From positions 1-5,181 of the forward strand of contig JAUSMR010000187.1 of assembly GCA_030645955.1 (NCBI GenBank): 5,181 nt of DNA. The letters are read 5' to 3'. A program made the position numbers and the translations under genes. Below the pieces are notes generated by a model, which saw only the letters and a list, made by a program, of their open reading frames with translations, made no database searches and was not told the origin of the DNA. Positions 1 to 5,181 of the stretch are shown here, in pieces (positions within the stretch are counted from its first letter, which is position 1; each line of letters opens with the position of its first letter). The stretch comes from Gallionella sp. GTDB lineage: Bacteria > Pseudomonadota > Gammaproteobacteria > Burkholderiales > Gallionellaceae.

Positions 1-1628
1 GTGGCCCCCTCGCGCAACTGAAGCATGAGCTGCCGCATTCTGTCCAGTGAATTCTCGACCGTCATCAACATGTCTTGCTGAAACTCCGGGTTGTCGCCTA
101 AGCGTTTAGCGTTTTTCATCATCAGGGAGAGTTGCGTCACAATGTTTTTCAAATCGTGTACGACAAAGGCCGACATGCGATTGAATGCGTCAAACTTGCG
201 CACCTCCAGCAGTGCTTCCGTGGCCTGCATCTGCGCCAGGAAACTGGCGGCCTGCTGACCAGCTGTTTTCAACAAATCATTGACTTCCCAGTTCACATCG
301 ACACGCGTGCGCGCGCTGGCCAACACACAGAATCCAATCAGCTCATCCCCCACCGTCAGCGGCACGACCAGCCAGGCTTTCGCAATTCCCTGCAGCCACT
401 CCGGCAGCTTCAGTTGCCCGTAGCGCCGGGGGAAAGACCGGTACTCTTCCAGATTGACCACCCAGCCACTGGTTACCATGAACCGGCACAGGGGCGAGTC
501 GGCGTCTTCTTTTTCCAAAGTTTGCGCCACATTCCAGCGCGCCGTTTGGCTGAACGCAGCCTCGCCCTTGGTCTTCATCCACAGCCCGCCAGCCGGACTC
601 TCCAGCATGTCTGCGAGGCCACGAATTACCTGCTGCCCCATTTCCTGTGGGGAATTTCTGGCAGATAAAGTGTGCGTAAACTTGAGCCATTCCTCGCGGT
701 AATCAAAGCGATAGCGAAAAAAGTGCTTGCCTAAAAACACCCGGAGCTTGGCGCGTACGGTGCCAGACAGCACTAAAACCACCAGGAAAACCAAGGCAAT
801 AAATACCAATCCCAACTGCAGCGCACGCCCCCACTCGCCACCAAAGTAGCGAACGTAGTAACCAACACTCGAAATGAATATCAAATAAACGCCGGCAATC
901 AGCAGTGTTGCCGAATGAAAAGCGGCCCTGGGTGAAAGCCGAATTTTTGAAATCCAGTCACTGCGCCGTGTCATTGAAAGCAGCAACAGCGGTACGATCA
1001 ACGTGTGCACAGCACCACGGATGCTGAGGGCGTCACCGTCGAGGCGGTTGAACAAAACAGCTTCTGAAAACAAATACAAATCAAACAAAAACGCGCCGGC
1101 CAGGCCAAGGCACAAGGGCTTGATGTTCCAGCGCGAATCTTCCGTCACATTTCGGAATACCTGTTCAAGCAAGACCATAGCCAAGACCGGTGAGGCCATC
1201 GAACTGAACAAGATCAACCTTGACGCGTCTCCCAATACGTCGATATGCAGTGCAGAAAATGAGTTTGCCATTAGTCCAAAGAACATCACGGCTGCAGTCA
1301 CTGGCGCCATCCAAGTCATTCCTGCGGGTGTGGCGTCCACCCGGTTCGGCTGAAGCAGGATCAACAATAAGGCACACCAAAAACCGTATCGCAGCAGGTC
1401 AGACAAGGCGCTCAAATACAAAAACAGCGGTTTGCCCGTCAATAGGAGCGCCAGCCCAAACCAGCCCCACAGCGCGCTCCATGTCACCGCCGCAAGCTCC
1501 GTGGCTTTGGACCACTCGCGCACAGAGCGCCAATAGCCGAGTTGGAGCAGCCGCAACGCAAAAGCCGAATAGGCCAGACCGACCAAGCCATAGCTCCAAG
1601 CGGTCAAAACAGGATTGCTGCTATCCAT
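1..1628 (-). CDS. prsK: PEP-CTERM/XrtA system sensor histidine kinase PrsK (3' end beyond window)
   Basis: The frame is open from the ATG at 1628 to the left edge, giving 542 residues with no internal stop. Residues 1-290 form an N-terminal membrane sensor of roughly eight hydrophobic segments. A basic, aromatic linker follows (KHFFRYRFDYREEWLKF, about 295-311), then a GAF-like cytosolic domain at about 315-460 containing WLVVPLTVGDELIGFCVL. The dimerisation/phospho-acceptor segment reads FDAFNRMSAFVVHDLKN, with His491 (156-158) as the likely phosphorylated residue. These features are characteristic of PrsK, the kinase that in known loci is paired with the sigma-54 activator PrsR and linked to exosortase A and PEP-CTERM proteins. 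The HATPase domain (roughly the last 150 residues of the family) lies outside the window, as would any prsR. The start is constrained by an in-frame TGA two codons upstream (1634-1632). The gene lies 52 bp behind the glycosyl transferase and is probably co-transcribed with it. The identity is firm; the signal sensed is unknown. Confidence 0.93.
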   Translation of the reverse strand, partial: MDSSNPVLTAWSYGLVGLAYSAFALRLLQLGYWRSVREWSKATELAAVTWSALWGWFGLALLLTGKPLFLYLSALSDLLRYGFWCALLLILLQPNRVDATPAGMTWMAPVTAAVMFFGLMANSFSALHIDVLGDASRLILFSSMASPVLAMVLLEQVFRNVTEDSRWNIKPLCLGLAGAFLFDLYLFSEAVLFNRLDGDALSIRGAVHTLIVPLLLLSMTRRSDWISKIRLSPRAAFHSATLLIAGVYLIFISSVGYYVRYFGGEWGRALQLGLVFIALVFLVVLVLSGTVRAKLRVFLGKHFFRYRFDYREEWLKFTHTLSARNSPQEMGQQVIRGLADMLESPAGGLWMKTKGEAAFSQTARWNVAQTLEKEDADSPLCRFMVTSGWVVNLEEYRSFPRRYGQLKLPEWLQGIAKAWLVVPLTVGDELIGFCVLASARTRVDVNWEVNDLLKTAGQQAASFLAQMQATEALLEVRKFDAFNRMSAFVVHDLKNIVTQLSLMMKNAKRLGDNPEFQQDMLMTVENSLDRMRQLMLQLREGA

Positions 1629-1680
1629 GGCTCAACAATAGCGGCATCGGAGTCCAGTTTCAGCCGTAGGCAAATCCATA
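1629..1680 (-). other. 52-bp spacer between glycosyl transferase and prsK
   Basis: This short gap separates the TAA of the upstream gene from the prsK ATG. I see no convincing promoter, terminator hairpin or strong Shine-Dalgarno in it. The only purine-rich stretch near the ATG is a GAG (1631-1633) that sits too close, two bases before the start. The arrangement suggests co-transcription with the gene before it and weak or atypical ribosome recruitment for prsK. Confidence 0.5.
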
Positions 1681-3063
1681 TTACTGCGCCCCCTTACCCA
1701 TCAGGACGACGCCCACGGTTTCGAAAAGCACGATCAGATCAAGAAACAAGGTATGGTTTTTGACGTAGTAGAGGTCGTACTGGAGTTTTTCCGCTGAGTC
1801 TTCGATAGAAGCCCCATAGTGGTACCGCACTTGCGCCCAGCCGGTGACGCCCGGTTTGACGCTCTGGCGAACTGCGTAATACGGCAGTTCCTGCGTCAGC
1901 TGGTCGACAAAATAAGGCCGCTCTGGACGCGGTCCCACCAGACTCATATCGCCGGCCAGCACGCTGAACAATTGGGGCAACTCATCAATTCGGAGCTTAC
2001 GAATCACGCGGCCGACGCGCGTGACCCGGTCGTCTGCCGCCGACGCCCAACGAGGTTTCCCGTCTTTCTCGGCATCGGTGCGCATGCTGCGGAATTTCAC
2101 CACATTAAAAAGTCGCCCGTTAAGGCCCACACGTTCTTGCAAATACAAAATGGGCCCGCCACTCTCCAGCAGAATGAATATGGCTGTCATCACCATGACG
2201 GGCAATGCCAGAAGAATCAACAACGTCGCACACACAATATCGAAAAGACGTTTGACCATCGTACGCATCAGGCCCTGTTCAAATCCATCACCAAAAATGA
2301 GCCAGCCAGCAGACACGCAGTCACGACTGATCTGCCCCAGGGTTTTTTCAAAGTGGGTTGCGATGTCAACGACCCGAACACCGTGCAGCTTGCAATCCAG
2401 CAATTCACGCAAAGGCATACTGCCGCCACGACGCTCGCTTAAGGCGACCACGATCTCATCGACCTGTTCTTCCATGACAATGTCTGTCAACGACTTTTCC
2501 TGCGACAAAAGACCCCACGCTGAAACTTCAGTGACGTCCTCGTTGGGGCTGGCGTAATACCCGACCAAATCAACGTTGGGGTCTGAATTTTTCAGTGTTT
2601 TCCCGACCAGCCTGGCACGTGCACCCGAGCCATAGACCAAGACACGCTGACGCATCATGGCTCTCGGCGTGGCGTGGGTTACATAAACACGGTGAATCAG
2701 CATGGCGACCACGGCAGTGACCAATGCCATCACAATGACGCCTTCATTTTCCAGCCTGAGCGGTGAAAGACGAAAAATTCCATAGGCTAATGGCAAAGTA
2801 AGAAACAGGGACAACACGGCGCGGGCGCGCGTCTGCCCCAAAGTGCAGCTATGAACGCGCTGATAAAAACCGAGACCAGCATTGATGACCACAATGCCCA
2901 GCGCCAACAAAAAAGATGTGCTCACGACACGGGACGAAACTGAAGCCGGATCTGACACCTGAGAAAGGACGGACACCACCATGGCAGCAACCACCAGACC
3001 AAGATCAAAAAAGATTTGTTGAAGCGTGCGCTTGTGAAAATAGTGATTGAATATTTTGATCAT
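1681..3063 (-). CDS. XrtA/PEP-CTERM-associated EpsB-like polyprenyl glycosylphosphotransferase (TIGR03013 type)
   Basis: This 460-residue enzyme would transfer a hexose-1-phosphate from a UDP-sugar to undecaprenyl phosphate, the first step of exopolysaccharide assembly at the inner membrane. Four hydrophobic segments lie near residues 17-35, 47-66, 82-98 and 108-127. A Rossmann-like CoA_binding_3 region begins at VLVYGSGARA (about 141) and runs to about 240. A fifth membrane segment (about 273-298) leads into the Bac_transf catalytic domain. That domain shows QERVGLNGRLFNVVKFRSM (309-327), the IDELPQ motif with the Asp360-Glu361 catalytic dyad known from this phosphoglycosyl transferase superfamily, GDMSLVGPRPERP (371-383), KPGVTGWAQVRY (403-414) and a C-terminal YDLYYVKNHTLFLDL block. 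Length and domain order match the full-length family. The ATG has a good GGAG site seven bases upstream. Adjacency to prsK matches known XrtA loci. The sugar used cannot be read from sequence. The gene is named epsB in some methanolan-type loci. Confidence 0.93.
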   Translation of the reverse strand: MIKIFNHYFHKRTLQQIFFDLGLVVAAMVVSVLSQVSDPASVSSRVVSTSFLLALGIVVINAGLGFYQRVHSCTLGQTRARAVLSLFLTLPLAYGIFRLSPLRLENEGVIVMALVTAVVAMLIHRVYVTHATPRAMMRQRVLVYGSGARARLVGKTLKNSDPNVDLVGYYASPNEDVTEVSAWGLLSQEKSLTDIVMEEQVDEIVVALSERRGGSMPLRELLDCKLHGVRVVDIATHFEKTLGQISRDCVSAGWLIFGDGFEQGLMRTMVKRLFDIVCATLLILLALPVMVMTAIFILLESGGPILYLQERVGLNGRLFNVVKFRSMRTDAEKDGKPRWASAADDRVTRVGRVIRKLRIDELPQLFSVLAGDMSLVGPRPERPYFVDQLTQELPYYAVRQSVKPGVTGWAQVRYHYGASIEDSAEKLQYDLYYVKNHTLFLDLIVLFETVGVVLMGKGAQ

Positions 3064-3070
3064 GCCCTAG

Positions 3071-3074
3071 CTCC
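3071..3074 (-). promoter_or_regulatory. Shine-Dalgarno GGAG for the glycosyl transferase gene
   Basis: Read on the minus strand, GGAG is followed by seven bases and then the ATG at 3063. The spacing is near ideal and supports that start codon. Confidence 0.7.
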
Positions 3075-3084
3075 ACATTCCCCT

Positions 3085-3127
3085 GCTCTTGATCGAGTCT
3101 GCACTGAGCCGTTTGAAAGCTCTTGAT
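3085..3127 (-). repeat. Direct repeat ATCAAGAGC, two copies in the upstream gap
   Basis: The minus strand carries the identical 9-mer ATCAAGAGC at 3127-3119 and 3093-3085, offset by 34 bp, upstream of the glycosyl transferase start. The proximal copy overlaps a near-palindrome, CTTGATCGAG (3088-3097, plus strand). The copies could be regulator half-sites or chance; no known operator is recognised. Confidence 0.4.
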
Positions 3128-3137
3128 TTTTCTCAAG
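3122..3137. repeat. Small inverted repeat (5-bp stem, 6-base loop)
   Basis: CTTGA at 3122-3126 pairs perfectly with TCAAG at 3133-3137 around a TTTTTC loop (plus strand). The stem is short and AT-containing, and no T-run follows it on the transcribed strand, so it does not qualify as an intrinsic terminator. It overlaps the distal ATCAAGAGC repeat. Confidence 0.3.
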
Positions 3138-3143
3138 GTAGCC

Positions 3144-3159
3144 GTAACCATCTGTAACC
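3144..3159 (-). repeat. Helically phased direct repeat GGTTAC-N4-GGTTAC
   Basis: The minus strand reads GGTTAC at 3159-3154 and again at 3149-3144, a 10-base period (about one helical turn). A related GGCTAC follows immediately at 3143-3138. The cluster lies in the non-coding gap about 80 bases before the glycosyl transferase start. It is a candidate protein-binding site, but no known regulator motif is recognised. Confidence 0.35.
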
Positions 3160-3185
3160 CTGTTGCAGGATTTCGGGCAATCGCA

Positions 3186-5150
3186 CTATCGGGGGTGGGC
3201 TTCTTGCACAGTTTGAATTGAAAATAGTGTCAAAAGATAGAGCAGAAAGGCCACTCGCGGCATATCCATCACGCTGCTAACCAAACCGACCAACAGTGCC
3301 GCACACAATGAGGCCGCCAGATACGGCGACAAAGCCTGCGACCGGGCGCGCCCGAACACCAAGTGCCAAAGTGCATACGCCCACAGCACAGCGAGAAGCA
3401 GCAACCCGGCCACGCCCCGTTCAATCAGCACTTCAAGAAACATGTTGTCTATGTGCCAAGGCAAAAAATAGCGCTGGGCAGCGGGAAACCAGTGCGCCAT
3501 CCCCTGAGAGAAGTTGCCGTTTCCAAGCAACTCATCCCGCTGTGGTCCCATCAGCCTGACATTGTCGAAATCTGCAACCCCACCCGCGTTAACAACCGAC
3601 AGCGAGAACACGCCCAAGCGTGGTGCATACCAAGGGCCACCCGCCAAAGCCGGGCCTATAAGCGGCAATACAAAGGTCTGCCATGAGGTCTTGACTGGTA
3701 AGACGCGAATGAATGCTGCCTGGCAGCCTCCGTCGTACAGCAAATGTCTTTCACACAGCGCCAGATAAACATCAGTTTCCTTCTGAACCCGAACATCCAG
3801 ACTGACACGCTGCCGCCCCGCCAGAAGCATGGGTACCCGTTGCGTCAACGCATACAGGCCGCCCAGTTCGTTCATCGTGCCAGGCCCGCGCACGGTCACA
3901 AAGGCGTTCACACGCCGCCCCGGCGCCCTCTCACCGTGCAACTTCACATCACCCGAGAATTCGCCTTGAGAAACTCGACTGGCATAGTTTTCCGGCAGAC
4001 GCCCAAGGCCCTTGCCCAGCAACCAGTCAGCGGGACTCTCCAGCAGCGCAAGGCCATGCTGCCAATGCTCAGCGCGGCTACCCAGATCACGATCTGTGCT
4101 GGCCAGGCGCTCCGTCATGAAAGAGCCTCCGCCCAATACCGCTGCCACCTCGGCCGCCAGTGCCAGCATCAGTAGCAGGCCCGCCTTGGCGCGCCAGCCC
4201 TCAAGTCTGCAGCGTCGCCATGGGGAGCTGAAGAACGCCCGGGCATTGAAGTCACACTTTTGCGCCCACAGCAACATGACCAGCAACACGAGGGAGGCCG
4301 CCACGGCAAAGTAGACCCCACGGGCAAAAGTCGTCAGGCAGGCATAAGCGGTGAGTAACGCCAAGGCGGCCGCAGCAGTCCAGGACACGGGACGACGGGC
4401 GGCGAGCACGGCCCATGCGACAAAAGGGGTCGCCAACGCCAGGTAAGCATCAATCGCAGCGCCCCCGACATGCATCTCCCAAAACAGAGCGACCGTGCGG
4501 TAGTGCCTTAAAAAATCCAGTAGCCCGGGGAAGGCGGCACGCTCCCACAGAACCGCCAGCGCGACCACAGTGAGCCCCACCACCATGCCGCTTGCCAGCC
4601 GCTGACTCGCATGCGTTCTGGAATTTTCAATTTCCTGCTGAAGCAAAGGAATAAAAAGCAGTGCAAAGCCCAGACTTTTGAACAGGCGCAAGCTGTTCAA
4701 TGCATCGGCATACCCGGCAAACCAGTCAAAGGCAAAGCCTCCGGCATCCACGAATCCGCGGTACAAGGACAACAGTCCGGAGCCAGCCAACAGGGCCGCC
4801 AGCGCCAACAAACGACATGGAATTCTTATCCCATTGCGTGCGTGGGACGAACAGGAAAAACGGCCATAGCCCCCCACCAAGGCGCCCAGCAACAGGAGGT
4901 CGAACTCCTCAAAGACAAGCCATCCCGTCCACGGAGAAAAATTCAAAAATGGAAGACAGGCGGGCACCACAAAGAGCCATAGACCCGGACGCCACGCCAC
5001 CAGAAGACACCACAGCCCGAAGAGCAGCAATGCCGCCATCGGCCATAGCGGGTGGTGCCAGGCCAGCGCCGCCCCGGCAGAGAAGCTGCCCAAGACCACC
5101 AGCAGCCAAGTTGGATGCTTCAGTGGCCTACCCCTAAACAAGAACCTCAA
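3186..5150 (-). CDS. O-antigen ligase/polymerase-like (Wzy_C superfamily) membrane protein with a periplasmic jelly-roll-like insertion
   Basis: This 654-residue polytopic protein has about eleven hydrophobic segments in residues 14-340, a long soluble loop (about 342-577), and three more segments (about 578-648). This is the topology of WaaL/Wzy/PglL-type enzymes, which transfer or polymerise undecaprenyl-linked glycans on the periplasmic side. Family hallmarks are TTFARGVYFA (Arg277) at a membrane segment, the loop motif RAEHWQHGLALL...LLGKGLGRLPENY (359-389), and WHIDNMFLEVLIERGVAGLL (565-584). His566 in the last motif is equivalent to the functionally important His of the HN-x-x-L motif. 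Unusually, about 170 residues of beta-rich sequence separate the last two motifs. The TTG start is inferred: the frame is open to the right edge, but TTGA overlaps a stop in another frame, as in coupled genes. The acceptor (lipid A, protein or growing polymer) cannot be told from sequence. The XrtA context suggests exopolysaccharide polymerisation or PEP-CTERM protein glycosylation. Confidence 0.82.
   Translation of the reverse strand: MRFLFRGRPLKHPTWLLVVLGSFSAGAALAWHHPLWPMAALLLFGLWCLLVAWRPGLWLFVVPACLPFLNFSPWTGWLVFEEFDLLLLGALVGGYGRFSCSSHARNGIRIPCRLLALAALLAGSGLLSLYRGFVDAGGFAFDWFAGYADALNSLRLFKSLGFALLFIPLLQQEIENSRTHASQRLASGMVVGLTVVALAVLWERAAFPGLLDFLRHYRTVALFWEMHVGGAAIDAYLALATPFVAWAVLAARRPVSWTAAAALALLTAYACLTTFARGVYFAVAASLVLLVMLLWAQKCDFNARAFFSSPWRRCRLEGWRAKAGLLLMLALAAEVAAVLGGGSFMTERLASTDRDLGSRAEHWQHGLALLESPADWLLGKGLGRLPENYASRVSQGEFSGDVKLHGERAPGRRVNAFVTVRGPGTMNELGGLYALTQRVPMLLAGRQRVSLDVRVQKETDVYLALCERHLLYDGGCQAAFIRVLPVKTSWQTFVLPLIGPALAGGPWYAPRLGVFSLSVVNAGGVADFDNVRLMGPQRDELLGNGNFSQGMAHWFPAAQRYFLPWHIDNMFLEVLIERGVAGLLLLAVLWAYALWHLVFGRARSQALSPYLAASLCAALLVGLVSSVMDMPRVAFLLYLLTLFSIQTVQEAHPR
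3471..3980 (-). other. Jelly-roll / carbohydrate-binding-like domain inserted in the ligase periplasmic loop
   Basis: Residues about 391-560 lie between the GKGLGRLPENY and WHIDNMFLE motifs. They alternate short hydrophobic strands and polar turns: QRVSLDVRVQKETDVYLALC, SWQTFVLPLIG, RLGVFSLSVV, then GVADFDNVRL, which resembles the closing strand (iDNVsL) of CBM_4_9-type jelly rolls. NGNFSQGMAHWF (544-555) follows and resembles the opening NGdFe-g-W motif of such modules. Cys466 and Cys476 could form a periplasmic disulfide. The fold is inferred from pattern only. A ligand is not shown, and no catalytic residues are evident. Confidence 0.55.
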
Positions 5151-5181
5151 GACAAACTGGATGCCCCAGGAACCCCTGCGG
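5147..5181 (-). CDS. Possible 3' end of an upstream gene (ends AGVPGASSLS-stop)
   Basis: In the frame offset by one base from the ligase, the minus strand from the right edge reads AGVPGASSLS and then TGA at 5149-5147. The TGA shares the tetranucleotide TTGA with the proposed ligase start, a typical coupled stop/start overlap. A second frame ends slightly later, at a TAG at 5136-5134 (PQGFLGHPVCLEVLV), so the frame choice is uncertain. Too little is visible to name the product. Confidence 0.25.
   Translation of the reverse strand, partial: AGVPGASSLS

Noticed and set aside
343..690. Minus-strand frame of 115 codons
   Set aside because: It is in a different frame from the continuous prsK reading frame over the same bases. 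The prsK frame contains the GAF-like domain, so this is a shadow.
1645..1662. Possible sigma-54 promoter (TGGAC...CCGC) upstream of prsK
   Set aside because: The GG-to-GC spacing is one base too long and the flanking consensus bases do not match.
132..2557. Several plus-strand open frames of 70-207 codons across the left half
   Set aside because: They lie antisense to prsK and the glycosyl transferase, whose frames are continuous and carry clear family motifs. Their translations are low-complexity, rich in R, P, H and S, and have no recognisable domains.
3122..3137. Hairpin as an intrinsic terminator after the ligase gene
   Set aside because: It has only a 5-bp stem with low GC, and no U-tract follows in the direction of transcription.
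3165..3180. Possible sigma-54 promoter (TGCCC...CTGCA) upstream of the glycosyl transferase
   Set aside because: The -12-like TGCA is present, but the -24 element lacks the invariant GG at the right spacing, so the match is too weak to call despite the PrsR context.
3296..5137. Plus-strand open frames opposite the ligase gene
   Set aside because: They are antisense shadows with basic, proline- and glutamine-rich composition and no motif. The minus-strand frame encodes membrane segments and family motifs throughout.

Overview
The window is a tightly packed, single-direction (minus strand) piece of a bacterial exopolysaccharide / PEP-CTERM (exosortase A, XrtA) locus. The protein families, moderately high GC content and gene order suggest a betaproteobacterium (Burkholderiales, Rhodocyclales or Nitrosomonadales type). 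This is an inference from family resemblance, and I cannot name a genus. Every long plus-strand reading frame lies antisense to one of the three genes, and I treat them all as shadows.

In the direction of transcription (right to left) the layout is as follows. (1) 5150-3186 is a 654-residue polytopic O-antigen ligase/polymerase-like protein. It probably starts at a TTG that overlaps the stop of an upstream gene lying mostly outside the window. (2) A 122-bp gap carries two sets of short direct repeats and the ribosome binding site of the next gene. (3) 3063-1681 is a 460-residue membrane phosphoglycosyl transferase of the XrtA-associated EpsB-like family (TIGR03013 type). (4) A 52-bp gap follows. 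(5) 1628-1 is PrsK, the membrane histidine kinase of the PEP-CTERM system, complete from its start through the phospho-acceptor histidine box but cut by the left edge before its ATPase domain. No stretch over 300 bases lacks a gene.

The genes fit one process. The phosphoglycosyl transferase places the first sugar phosphate on undecaprenyl phosphate at the inner membrane. The O-antigen ligase-like protein would polymerise the lipid-linked glycan or transfer it in the periplasm. PrsK, with its expected partner PrsR just beyond the left edge, would control expression of the locus or of PEP-CTERM proteins.

The most unusual item is in the ligase. Its large periplasmic loop is interrupted by about 170 residues that look like a jelly-roll, carbohydrate-binding-like module placed directly between the two conserved loop motifs of the family. 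I see no mobile element, RNA gene, CRISPR array or toxin/defence system.
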